Source: Microvelia longipes
Taxonomy: Eukaryota; Arthropoda; Insecta; Hemiptera; Veliidae
Assembly: GCA_018340805.1 (NCBI GenBank)
Contig: JACMZG010001914.1
Coordinates: forward strand, 17,654,736-17,718,735
Direction: 5' to 3'
Length of the DNA stretch: 64,000 nucleotides
Shown here: positions 46,855 to 58,091 of the stretch, piece by piece
Numbering within the stretch: the first letter of the stretch is position 1
Layout: every line of letters begins with the position of its first letter
Program-made: the position numbers and the translations under genes
The notes under the pieces: model-generated
Databases searched by the model: none
What the model saw: the letters and a program-made list of their open reading frames with translations, nothing else
Told to the model about the DNA's origin: nothing

Positions 46855-47195
46855 CTGACTCAGCAAACCGGGTTAATGACGTCACAAAACCTGGTTTTCA
46901 ATAGGGTTCGTGTCCTCCCAAGGTTGATTTTGTACCAAGTTTGGTTAAAATATTTAATCCGTTCGAAAGATAGAGTGTTTACAAGAAAGTGTCTAGAAAT
47001 ACATATGTATATATATATATAATATATATATACATATATTATATATATATAATATATATAAAGTCTCGCGAAACTTATTTTTTGTCATTAGGGACCTCTG
47101 AAACGGATTTGTGTCGTGGTCCGAGGTTCAAATTCCGCCATGACGCCTATCCCATTAGGCGAATTTCCAAAGGAAATTCGCTAAAAGGTGAAAAC
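46855..47195 (+). repeat. Dispersed repeat R5 with internal AT microsatellite
   Basis: TGCTGACTCAGCAAACCGGG, AAAGATAGAGTGTTTACAAG and GTGTCTAGAAATACATATG lead into an (AT)n run (47003-47060). Then come AAGTCTCGCGAAACTT, GGTTCAAATTCCGCC (B-box-like) and TGACGCCTATCCCATTAG. Matching pieces flank the AT runs near 55440-55600, 48170-48412 and 61375-61526. Confidence 0.65.
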
Positions 47196-47338
47196 ATTGT
47201 CTTAAAAACACAAACAAATAAAAAATCAGCAGCTAAGCAGTGGATGCTACCCTCTCAATATTGAAACATTACATTAATTTAACAATTATTTTTTGTTGGA
47301 ATGCATTTCATAAGTTAATTTATTTTTTTGGTTAACAG

Positions 47339-47387
47339 AAACGAGCAGAAGAGTCAGATAGCGCTCAAAGAAGAAAATGTAACTGCG
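47339..47387 (+). CDS. Protease-like gene, exon 2: basic propeptide and CNC
   Basis: The acceptor is GGTTAACAG and the donor GCG|GTAAGT (phase 1). Sixteen codons read KRAEESDSAQRRKCNC, starting and ending with dibasic pairs (KR, RR) that could be processing sites. The first base of the next codon (G) closes the exon, and exon 3 supplies GA to make glycine, completing C-N-C-G. Confidence 0.55.
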
Positions 47388-48335
47388 GTAAGTAAATTTT
47401 AAATTTTACTTGAATTTATTTCTATAATTTTGCCTTTCAAAGGTAATATTACAAGAATATTTGGGATACGAGGGTTACCAAAACCGCAGCATGAAAACAA
47501 CTTGAACAAGTAGTTAAAGAAGTAGCTACCTTTCCTGCTAAAATTAAATACGTTGCTGAAATTAAGTATCAAATTTCTGTTTTGGTGCACTGCTGGGGTT
47601 TGTTTCTTTCAAAAATCCTTATATCGAAATTGTTTACGTCCAAAAAATTGTGTTTGTTTCTGGATTTTATAATTTATTTTAATGCAAAATCATATTTACG
47701 CATTTCATTTACGGTATTCAGTTCAGTATGAAATGCTGTATAATAGTTATTCATATTTGATTAAAGCAGGTACATCGTATTTTATTGATTTAATAGAGGG
47801 TAAAGCCATATCATTTTCAAAAGGACTTTGGCCTCTTAGCCACTACGCGGCGTCGGCGCTAGAGGGCTGCTTCGCACCCCTTGTTGTTTTCCTATTTCAG
47901 TTTGTCATATTATTTATGTTTATATCAGTGGCATACTGCCACAATATAAGTGAATTTCCAAATTTATAATTCAAAAAAATTTTTTTGCTAACGTTATGTA
48001 TACATGCCAATTAATAAAAGCAGAAGTAATTCTAATAATAAAATTTTGCTTTGTGTATTTTTAAACTATACATAGCAGTACATGAGTATAAACTTTCAGC
48101 CCGATATAAACAATTTTCTTAAGTTTGATATTCTTTTTTTAAATTAAGACATAATTGTGATTTAAAGACGTCACACTTTTTTTTAACGTAGGGTTCGGAG
48201 CATTCACAAAATCAATTTTTTACCAAGTTTCATTTTGATCCAGGAAAACGTTCGAAAGTTATCGTGGCCATAGAAATGTCAAGGAATAAAATCTTCTAAA
48301 TATAAACATAAAGCAAACACACACACAACATATAT

Positions 48336-48381
<46 letters not shown>

Positions 48382-48468
48382 ATATATATAATATATAATA
48401 TATATATATATTCTTGATAAGTGATTTCCTCTCTTTCAAAGTCTACCACATAAGTTCATTTTTCTTAG
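47388..48468 (+). other. Intron 2 of the protease-like gene
   Basis: It holds an R4 copy (47815-47955: GGCCTCTTAGCCACTACGCG, GTGGCATACTGCCAC), an R5 copy (about 48165-48300) and an (AT)n run (48330-48412). Open frames inside it are repeat-derived. Confidence 0.5.
48330..48412. repeat. (AT)n microsatellite
   Basis: Alternating AT next to an R5 copy, 57 bp upstream of exon 3. Confidence 0.9.
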
Positions 48469-48547
48469 GAAATTTGCTAAAAAGTAATCAGAGAAACATA
48501 AAAATGATGACAGGTAGTGAAAGAATTCCAGATAAAGAAGAGCTAAG
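48469..48547 (+). CDS. Protease-like gene, exon 3: zymogen junction region without IVGG
   Basis: The acceptor is TTTTTCTTAG and the donor CTAAG|GTGAGC (phase 2). The codons give GNLLKSNQRNIKMMTGSERI then PDKEEL. After C-x-C-G, insect trypsin-like zymogens have about ten residues and then R-IVGG; here K-MMTG stands in that place. If aligned so, the new N-terminus is non-canonical, which would suggest an inactive homologue. A weaker donor at 48514 (ACAG|GTAGTG, phase 1) would instead fit the phase of an exon starting at 58165. No exon beginning with the matching W-LA-type sequence was found in between. Confidence 0.5.
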
Positions 48548-48569
48548 GTGAGCGTTAATAGAATTCATC

Positions 48570-48820
48570 TAAATAAAAGAGGAAGAAGTCTCTCCACAAA
48601 ATATATTTCTTTATAGCAAAGCGCTTTCAACCTAACAAGAGGCCATCATCAGTGCTAGCCGTTGAATTAAGAAGAGGGTGATAGATGAGTCTTACAGATC
48701 AGATATCAAAGATAGACTATCTTGATGAATCTAGCACTGATAATAGCCTCTTGTTAGGTTGAAAGCGTTTTTGCTATAAAGAAATATATTTTTGTGGAGG
48801 GACTTCTTTCTCATTTATTA
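48570..48820. repeat. Foldback element E (hammerhead-bearing)
   Basis: Arms of about 90 bp run from GAAGTCTCTCCACAAAATAT to ATCATCAGTGCTAGC and mirror back from CTAGCACTGATAATAGC to GTGGAGGGACTTC, with about 65 bp between. The left arm, on the minus strand, has a complete hammerhead-like core. The right arm (plus) has CUGAUAA instead of CUGAUGA and so is probably dead, but keeps GAAA and the stem I pair UAGCA/UGCUA. The element begins 23 bp after the exon 3 donor. Confidence 0.8.
48614..48657 (-). ncRNA. Hammerhead-ribozyme-like motif, left arm of foldback E, complete core
   Basis: On the minus strand: stem I 5' side UAGCA (48657-48653); CUGAUGA (48652-48646); stem II of five pairs (48644-48640 with 48633-48629: two G-U, two C-G, one U-A) closing a 6-nt loop; GAAA (48628-48625); GCGC (48624-48621); U-U (48620-48619) as U16.1-H17; and stem I 3' side UGCUA (48618-48614), which pairs perfectly. 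AGCGCU is self-complementary, giving a possible dimer stem III. It is the best-preserved of the motifs in the window. Activity is untested. Confidence 0.7.
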
Positions 48821-49559
48821 TTCCAGATAACTTTACTTAAGTTAGATCGTTTAAGTATATAGCAATTGGAAGTAAACACACTTTATGAAGTACGGGTCTA
48901 ACTCAATCTTATGTTATAGAATAGTAGCTTTCAATAGGAAACAAATCGTCGACTCTAATAGGTGATATAAATAAAACATACTTTTGTCATTTTACCCAAA
49001 AGAATGCTTCAAAGTTGGGTTGGAGCAAAACACATCGTGTTAATTTCAAAAAAGAGTTCATATTTTTTTTCTTCTCAATTTACTGCTTTTAACTTCCATG
49101 ACTAGCAGAAAAAAGTATCACAGAGGGAAAAATATTTGCTCCAAAAAAGGTATCCATTTTTCGGGACGTAAAGAGAAGCATCGGCTGGCACGTGGCTAAA
49201 TCTGTCCGTCACACTTACAAAATGTTTTATTGCACTCCTCTAGAAAGGGAGGAGGGGGGAAATGAAAAAGGCTGTCTAGAAAACTCTTAGAAGTAACAGT
49301 AGGTAAAAATGTTCAGGAACAGCTTTTAACTTATTTTCTTCTTTCCCTAAATACTTCAAACGAATTTTTTCTGTTTTAAATTCGTTTTCGATGATTTTTA
49401 ATTTGTTAATATCCAATTGATAAATATGGAAACAATTCATTTGGTTTTATATGTATGTTTCCCTTGAAATAACGTATTTTTATTGATATCCACCTAAATA
49501 ACTCTCTACCCTTGAAACGCGTGATGTCTAACTAATCATCTAGTACAGAGATTCATAAC
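48821..49559. other. Putative intron 3 sequence, no exon recognised
   Basis: I searched for a TGG-starting exon in the phase required by exon 3 and for a TAAHC-like motif and found none. No repeat family is recognised here. Confidence 0.4.
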
Positions 49560-49564
49560 TGTTT

Positions 49565-50020
49565 ACTTTTCCTCATTTATACCGTAGATTTATAAGAAAA
49601 GGATTGTGTTTACCTAGGATTTTTATAATCAGTTTCAGATGTTTTAGGACTTCCTCCTAAGTAGTTTTCTCAAAGTTGTCTGTCTGTATGTGTGTTTATG
49701 TGTCTGTTTGTTATCATCTTATCTCCCCGTGCATTTAAAATCAATCTTTGGGTCTAGTTGTTCTATCCTGAAAATAATTCTTTATAACATCATTAACCTG
49801 AAACAGTTTCGGAAATACATAATTCAAGGAAAAATGATGCAACTGGTTTAAGATTTGCCACGCATTTGTCATGTCACATTTTCCAACATATATGAGCCAA
49901 TTTTCATCTAATTATTGTCAATTCAATATCTATCTAATGTCTGGTGTATATCTAAACTTTTTGTGGGATCATTAAAGTTAAGCAGCATCGACCGAGATCA
50001 GTTTGTGAAATTATACTATA
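49565..50020 (+). repeat. Dispersed repeat R1, copy 4, incomplete
   Basis: CTTTTCCTCATTTATACCGT, then TGTCTGTCTGTATGTGTG and the ATAACATCATTAACCTG region. It stops after AAGTTAAGCAGCATCGACCG. Confidence 0.65.
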
Positions 50021-50126
50021 GATGTAATTCGTGATTTTTTTATTAAAGATAGATAATCCGGTTAACTTGAAGTGCACAAGTGCAACACGAAATTCTCTGG
50101 TACCCGTGGTATACAAACACACAAAC

Positions 50127-50162
50127 TATATATATATATATAATATATATATAATATATATA

Positions 50163-50202
<40 letters not shown>

Positions 50203-50226
50203 ATATATATATATAATATATATAAT
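50127..50226. repeat. (AT)n microsatellite
   Basis: Alternating AT. It makes spurious Tyr/Ile-rich open frames on both strands. Confidence 0.95.
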
Positions 50227-51764
50227 CAGAGATGAATCCGCCAAAATAATGTCTCAATCAGCAACTTTATTTTTAGAATTTTTTTTAATCTCAGCAAAAT
50301 TTAGGTGTTGCAACCAACATAAAGATGCATACAAATATATTAAAGACTCCAAGTGAGGCTAAAATCGTGATAAAAAAAGAGTTCTTAAATCTAAGAGTAA
50401 ATATTTAGTATGTATTTGGAATATGAATATTCGATGTTATTATAACCCTTTATAATAACATGCTCTTTTCTTGCAATATCCTTAGGGTTGATTCAAATCA
50501 AAGTTTAAGCAAGTTATGATTACGTTTAGTATAATTATTAAAAAATATTTAAAAAAGAAAATTCGTTCTCTTTGAAAACAAAACACTGAAGGTTTCCTTT
50601 GTAAAAATGTTTATACCTCTGGAAAACTACTGTTTTCCCGAGGTATGTACTTTTCTTTTTTTTACTACTGTAAAAAGAAAACTACATACATATTAAATCA
50701 GACTTGGCAGCTCCAGGAGTTACAAAAAGTACGCTTTTTTCAAAACGTACCAGACTCAAGACTCACAGCAAACTCTCTAGTTATTCCGAGCAGTGTTGCC
50801 TTTAAACTGTTTCCTTTTTATTTACTGACATTTCTACATTTTTACATTAAACGTTATTCTTTTCTTTTTTTTTTAAAAAAAAGAGTAAGTTCATCTCTTT
50901 ACATTTATTTCTGTTGTACTTATTCAAGTATTTATCAATCATTTATTAGGGTTCCTTTTCTTTCATTCCTCGTGAAATATACAAATTTCTCTGTACTAAC
51001 AATAAAATTAAAAAGGTTTCGTTTTATTATTCATTTTGGTTATTTCTTTCTCTTCCTTTTACCCTGGTGATTTTAATTCGTTTTTTCGGGTTCAGTCGTA
51101 TTTTTTTCGGTAAAGTGGAAATACGAAAACCTTTTGTCATAATAAGGAAACGTATTTAGAAATTTTATTGACTTTGAGATAGTATTTTAACTAAATGCCA
51201 GTATGGTTTTACTTCGTCATGATTTGTTGAATAATTTGATTATAAGATACTTTAGAAAGCGTTTAATTCCCCGTAGGATGTTTAACTAAAAATATTGTTG
51301 TAGTAAAAAAGAAGACCTAAAGATCTCTCTATGAGTTATTTAGCCTACGTACTACGAAGCTCAACGGAAATAAGCCCTGCGTACCTCAATCTACCTCAAA
51401 CAGTTATCAGGATTTGACAAAATTTAGTTTAACAATAATCTTAATAAGTAAGAGCGTAACCTGGGACGCGAACCTTAGATCTCGAGTGAAAATGAATGAA
51501 ACCCTAAAATAGTCACATGCTGGCTAAATACAAGACCCTACTTCTTCTCTTCTACCAGACCAGACTTAAAGTTATTGTTTCCTCAAGTCAAATTATTTAA
51601 TTGTTAATAGTATTTCAAATTTTCTAATGTAAAATTGTGAGTTAGTGAAATCAAATTTGTAATTATTTTCTAAAAAAAGTTTAACAATTTTATTTTCTCA
51701 CTGGTTAGAAATATAATTGATTGACAATAAAAAGATAAATCAATCAGATTGAAAACATCGGGTA
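50227..51764. other. AT-rich sequence; longest non-repeat open frame rejected
   Basis: A 141-codon frame (50645-51070, plus) is Phe/Tyr/Leu/Lys-rich and T-driven with no family resemblance. Nothing else is seen. Confidence 0.45.
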
Positions 51765-52335
51765 TGGGATACCGCGGAACTGTTCCTCATCACATCGGAT
51801 TCGCTAAGCTCGTCCTCACTTCTTTGGACTCGCTTTACTCGTCCTCAGATGTAAATACATACGTTTTACTTTCAGCGGTCACCTATCCAGGAACTGACCT
51901 CGCTCAATGCAGGTTGATGTTTATATTCCAACAAAAATCTTGAGTATACTCAACGTATTGAAACGAAACTTACTATACTTATTTGTTACGTAAGAGTATA
52001 CGCTTGTACCAAATTGCTCAATTAAATTATTTTCAATTTTTTAAAAATGTAATAAAATATATGTCATTCAGTGAAAATAAACCAAACTTGGCACTAATTG
52101 TTGACCTTATGCCAGCCAGCATGCCAAATCTCAAATCGATCAAATAATATTTTTTACGTTTTAACAATTTCTTAAACTTTACTATGTCATTATGCCAGTT
52201 AATGACGCCATAAAAAATATATTTAAAAAAATATTTTCGGTTACCACAACTAGACCTTAAAATTGACTTTTGTACCAAGTTTCAACTTAGTAAAAACCAC
52301 TCAGGAGGTCTTAAAATACCTGAAATAAATAACTG
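51765..52335 (-). repeat. Dispersed repeat R1, copy 5
   Basis: It starts GGATACCGCGGAACTGTTCC + TCATCACATCGGATTCGC, has two GGACTCGCTT-type patches, and continues through CACTCAGGAGGTCTTAAAAT, where similarity ends. Confidence 0.65.
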
Positions 52336-53444
52336 AAGTTCTTATTGCATGTATCCTAATAGTTAAATGTGTAACATTTGGTTAATAAGGTCGTAATATT
52401 ATAAACGTGTAATAAATAAATAATATTAAATGTAATAATAAATATTATAAACAAGGAATAAATTAAAATGATAAGGTAAAAATAAGGCATACCAACCTAA
52501 AATTACCACCTCCAAGAGAGTTACCACGGCTTAGTGCTGAATTGCACATATAAGATTTTAGCAGTATAAATTTGAGGGAATACCAATTGTAAGTATGTAA
52601 AAATGTGCAAGTAAATGCTTATTTATTTATTTATTTTTAGTTAACTAAAGTTTAGGTAAAACTCAGTTTCGGATTATTAGCGCAAACACAATACTTTTCC
52701 TATATACCTTTTCCTTTTCCTACATAAGGAAAAGTAAAAAAAAAAATATAGAAAAATGAAAATAATTAAAAGTTCAGCAAATCGGTTATAAACAGTTTCT
52801 ATACTACTGCTAAGTCAACAAAACATACATTTTTAACATATATGATCAGATTATAAAAATACCATATTGGCTTTTATGAGCCAATATGAACAAACTCATT
52901 GAGAAAAGGAAAACTTAAATTCTAAGAACCAAAGGGTTTTTAGAAATAACTTCAAAAGAAACTTGGAAAACATAGATAGCTAATCTAATAATAAAGGTTA
53001 CCTAAAAGGTAACTCCTGTTTACACTGACCTGTCCACTGGAAGACCAATTAACTGTACGTTTTTCCACTAATGGCAATCTCTTATTTAACCGACTAAGTC
53101 CACTAGAAGATCAGAATTTAATATTATTTTAAATTACTATAAAATTTATCTAAAATATAATCTAATAAGGTTGATTTATCAGCATGATTTTAATAAAAAA
53201 GTTATGGCAGGAAATATAAGGATAAAAGACCTTAAAAAGTGGAGTCTAGGGTTCCTTAGAACTTACCTCATTTTTGCCATTTCTAAACTGTTTTACAGGC
53301 AAGAAAATGCAGATGTTCTAACTGACAACACAAGAAATTATTAAATTATAATTTAAATATTTATATTTTATAAATTATATTTTAAATATTATATAAACTT
53401 ATAAAACGCATAACATTGCGTTTCAGTGGAGAAAACTTTTGATT
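52336..53444. other. AT-rich sequence with R1 terminal fragment
   Basis: At about 52690-52735, ACTTTTCCTATATACC and CTACATAAGGAAAAGTAAAA are an R1 end. No gene. Confidence 0.45.
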
Positions 53445-54130
53445 ATTTCATTTCCTCATTTAAAAAAGTATTCTGTTCACAAAACAATTCGTGTTGTCAC
53501 CTGAATTATCCGTTTCAGGCGTTTTAAGACCTTCTGAGTAGTTTTCACAAAGTTTTCTGTCTTGATGTGTGTGTGTATATGTATGTGTGTGTGTGTGGTA
53601 GTTATCATCGTAGCTCAGAATGCATTTATGCCAGAGATATTGAGTTGAAACTTTGTAAAAAAAATCAGTCTATATGTGTAGTTGTGATATGCGAAAACTA
53701 TTTTTATGACGTAATTAACCCGTAATAATGACTTATTAAATATTTTCCAAAAATCATAAAACGTGGGAAAATGTGGCGATCAATTATAGATTTGGCACGC
53801 ATGTAGCCTTGTATAATACTAACATATGTGCAAGGTTTTATTTGATTATTATCATTAGTTAATTTTTTTTCGAGTGACTTGTGAACGTTTTAAAAAAAAA
53901 AATAAAAAAAATCTGAGAATAATGCAATCGAGTTGAAATTTGACATACGAGTATAATATAAGTATACTAAGTGTTGTTTGAATACGGACAAGTATAACTA
54001 TGGTTTTTGTTGGATCATAAAAGTTAAGGAGCATCAAGCGTGGTCATTGTCTAGATAGCTGACCGTTGCGAATGAAAGGAATGTATTAACTAGTTGAGAA
54101 TGAGCCAAGGAAGTCCGAAGACGTGTTGCA
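53445..54130 (+). repeat. Dispersed repeat R1, copy 6, uninterrupted
   Basis: TTTCCTCATTTAAAAAAGTA, a TGTGTGTGTATATGTATGTG patch, ATGACGTAATTAACCCGTAA, GTTAAGGAGCATCAAGCGTG, then a weak terminus. It is useful as the empty-site comparison for the hAT-like insertion at 29715. Confidence 0.7.
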
Positions 54131-55558
54131 GTATAAATTTGATAATTTTATATTCTGAGGAAATGTTACGAGATACCACGTACCCGATTTTTAAATTTAC
54201 ATTTCGATGTTATAAAAAACTGACTTTACCAAAGATATATCTTATTTTTTGTGATAGTTTTTAAAGTCAATAGGGTGCAAAGGAGTGATCAGAGTCTTTT
54301 AAAGAGAAAGACGCCACGACATACGAATGTTTCAGGTGTAAGAAAAAGTTATTTATTTTTAAAGACCTTTTTTTATTTATCATTTTTACTGCGATACATC
54401 GCATACTTTTAGTTGTAAAAGATGAAACTAGTCGGAGTAGTCAGAACAATACTTCTACCAAACTTGATACAAATTGGATAAATTATGGAGGAGTATATAA
54501 TAGGCCTCTCCTCTGGATATTAAAGTAATGTTTACTCGTAATTCTAAAGAGTTAATCCTACGTAATCCATTAGGCCGAAGTATAGAAGACAGTGCTGTCA
54601 ATAACAAGGTAGTGAAGGATATTGACCGATAGTCTTGAGACATGACAGAGGACAAGGTCGCACTGTGTAATACGACCTTCCACTTAACTTTCTCCTTGTT
54701 ATGTGATCTTCGCCTTTACACTTACTTCACGTAAACTTGACAGAATTTTGAGACGATTTAATATACTTTTATTTACTTTGCTCTTGCAAATTCCAAAGGT
54801 AAGTAAATTCTCAATGGTCTTAATTAAGACCATTAAGGTTGCTACAAGAGACTCGTACTATAAAACAGTAACATTTCATGATTGCTGAAGCTATTGAACA
54901 TTTAAAATGGATTGCGAAATGTGTTTTCAAATAACACATTTGGGGTGTGAGTTATTTAGGTGGATATCAATTAAAATACGTTATTTCAAGGGAAACGAAT
55001 CTATATTTAAGAAAGATTATACTTGATACAGAGTTTTTTTCTGAATATTTATGCAACTGAGAATGCAATAGATCTTAAGAAATTCCGTTGACCCTAAACG
55101 TCTTGCAAATGAAATAAGTCGAAAGGAAATTAATTGTAAAAGTAAATATCAGTATCAAAATGCCCTTCTTATAATTTCGTATTTATCCAAACTAAATACC
55201 ACCTTACTTCGGCCTCTACGCGCTGGCCCTCAGAATAGTGAAATAGCTCAATGTTTAAGGGTTAATTAAAGGAAAATATTACAGTAAATAGCTATTCAAT
55301 ATAGTAGTGACGGTAATACTTTTATATATTGGTATATATTGAGATACCATGTATATATATCGCGTACCAAGAATGGCCTGAGTTACATATTTAGCAGCCT
55401 AGTGTTTAGTTAACTTTCTTTAAAAAAATTGCTAATGGGATAGGCGTCAAGACCAACATCCTTTTCAAAAGCCCCTAACCACAAAAAATACGATTCTCCA
55501 AACAATATATACATACATACATACATACATATATATATATAATAATATAAATATATAT

Positions 55559-55596
<38 letters not shown>

Positions 55597-57547
55597 GATT
55601 TGTATGTATATCATACACATCATGTATACAAATCATGCAAGCAATGTATTTATGAATCTCTCAAATCGTATTCTTATATTTATAGAAAGAAAATAAAAAG
55701 AACCTTAATAGTGATTGAATCTTTTTGTCCTTGAACAATTTATATTGGTCGTTGAACCAATTTAATGATTTACCATAAAATAAAAAAAAATTACGTATTG
55801 AAAATTAAAAATTTTAAACTTACAACATTAGAGGTAAAGGTTGCCATCAAAAGTGGTTCAAGTTAGATTGATTAAAATAATAAATGTTTATAACAATGAC
55901 GACAATAGCCAGCTACAAGTGAACTTTGCATTGACGACAATAGCGACAAGGAAATTGTTTTAAAAAACAACCTTTTGTCAAAACTTTTTAAAATATAAGA
56001 TCTTTGTCAACAGCCCAGCTTCTATTGTCAATCAGAAGTTAATAAGTTATTGTCAACAGTGTATTAATTGGAATTTTAAATTATTTTCTTGGACATAGTT
56101 GTACCGTCGGAGATGCCACTAGTACCTTGCTAATGGCTCCTTTCGAGCACACGCATAACACATAAATTTATATCCTTAACCTGTCACCAAGATTGACATT
56201 TTGGCTACTAGGCGTTAAAAGAAAAAGTTCGTGTAATTGAAAAAAATATTTAATCTTATAATTTAATAATCCCAAACCGATTAAATGCGATTTATCAAGA
56301 ACTTCCTAGTCGTGCAACTAACTGATCATTAAATTATAATAATCTTTTTTTTTATTTGGAGAAAACAAGAAAATTGTGATTTAATTATGTCATGAATATT
56401 GACACTTCTTAAATGTTCCATCCGGGATTGTACACATAGGCTTGATACGAAATTGTCCACAACAGGTAGAATTAGTGTCTCCGAAATCACTGAATGAGAA
56501 AATGATTTTGCCAAATCCTTTTTTATTTTCTGTCAGTTTTTTAAGAATAACATTAATATTTTTCTTATGCCTTCTTAACCATGTTAAATTATTCTTTATT
56601 ACAACTATTTTGTATACAAAGATGTATGTAATTGTTACTTTGATCTCTTATTGTAATTTTGTATCATATTTTTAATAGTTGATTGAAAAGTTTAAAATTG
56701 AAATCAATAGGTAAATTGGAAAGCGTCGAGACAAGACCTTGCTAAAAGTCGAGCCCACCAAAACACAGACTTGAAGGTCTCGTGACCCCTATGATAGGTA
56801 ATTCAGTGTTATCATAATCATTACACTAAGTGTAAATGTAGTAATAAATCATGCCTACAAAAGTGTAAATCATGTTAATGACACACCTGTTGCCTCATTT
56901 AAACTTAATAGTCTTTAATGAAGGTTTAAAAAATTAACTTTTGAAGAGGAAGATATATTTTTCAATTAAGTTTATTTTTAAAATGTGATTCTTGCGATTT
57001 TATAAAATGTCATAAATTTGATTAATTCTCGATAAAATTTCTTCTATCCGAGTTATTTTTTTAAGTTGGACCCTTTAAAATACTTAAGATTTCCTCAGTC
57101 CTAGATATGAATTTATACAGAATTGTTGACAAAATTATATAAATTATATCAGTACGAGTTTTACTAAACTCAGTAGTATCAAAAAATGTTCTTAGAACAA
57201 TTCCACAGTCATCTAGACAAGTTACTGTCTTACATACTGACAAGTTAACCCAAATATCCTAATAACAAAAATGTTAAAAGTTTTAAATATATATCTGTCG
57301 TACAGAGGTAACCTTGACTTTTATTCCTGAGGCAAAGCTAATGCAATTAATTATTGCTTTGGGAATTATATGGTTTTACTCTTGTTGTAAGTACTCAACT
57401 TGCGACGTAAAAATAGCAATAGTCCAAGATAGACTAACATCACTAGGAAGTTTTTTTATTGAAAATCCTACTCTCAAGTTTATGATCGATCCTAAATGGG
57501 TTAAAATATTTTTTTTATTTTCTCGTAATATACGCACTTTATTTTGA
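54131..57547. other. AT-rich intergenic sequence
   Basis: An R4-like scrap at 55205-55235 (TTCGGCCTCTACGCGCTGGC) and a reversed R5 piece running into an (AT)n run (55440-55597). CTTCTACCAAACTTGATACAA near 54450 is repeat-like. Open frames of 60-77 codons have no domains. No gene is supported. Confidence 0.45.
55505..55597. repeat. (ATAC)n/(AT)n microsatellite
   Basis: ATACATACATAC then alternating AT, next to a reversed R5 fragment. Confidence 0.9.
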
Positions 57548-57783
57548 AGGCAGTAATTTTGTGACGAATTTGAGTACAAAAATATTTTTGTACCTCCAGT
57601 ACGTCAAAAGTTAAGTTTTTGTAATTATCACATTTATTGTTGGACGCCATGTTGAAAACAGCGAGATAATAATTGTGATAACTACAAAACTTTAAATAAC
57701 TATTGACACACTGAAGGTACGGACTGTACCTTGTTGTACCGAACACACTGTTTTGTACTCAAATTTATCTCAAAATTACTGCC
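57548..57783. mobile_element. Palindromic MITE, about 236 bp
   Basis: GGCAGTAATTTTGTGACGAA + TTTGAGTACAAAA on the left and TTTTGTACTCAAATTT + ATCTCAAAATTACTGCC on the right. The inner parts (GTAATTATCACA, TGTGATAACTAC) are inverted too. The target-site duplication is unclear. It lies about 300 bp upstream of the protease exon. Confidence 0.7.
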
Positions 57784-57930
57784 TTTAAAAATAAGGTGCC
57801 GGGGAATTAGCCGGGAAATAGAAAAAAAACTAATTTTAACCGTTTTGGAATCATAACTTTAAGACACAGGTTTTCCAAATAACCTCCTTTGTGACGTCAG
57901 ACCTAACCTGGTTTATAATATATTGCAGCA

Positions 57931-57966
57931 TATAAGTGATAGATCCGTTATCAAAGTCGTTTCAGC
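57931..57966 (+). promoter_or_regulatory. Possible TATA/initiator for the protease exon
   Basis: TATAAG at 57931-57936 lies 30 bp upstream of TTCAGCG (57961), close to the arthropod initiator. Transcription from here would give a leader of about 130 nt before the ATG at 58092, with three short upstream ATGs. The evidence is positional only. Confidence 0.3.
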
Positions 57967-58091
57967 GTTAGTATTTATGTACTTAACTGTTCATGCTTGG
58001 GGTATTAAGGGTACATCGTACATAGCTTACGCTTTTTTTCGTATGCATCGATTCTTGTTCAAATAAATAGTCACCTACTGTAAATAACTCA

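Noticed and set aside
50645..51070. 141-codon open frame, the longest outside mobile elements and the minisatellite
   Set aside because: Composition is Phe/Tyr/Leu/Lys-rich as expected from T- and A-rich DNA, no motif is seen, and no splice or promoter context supports it.
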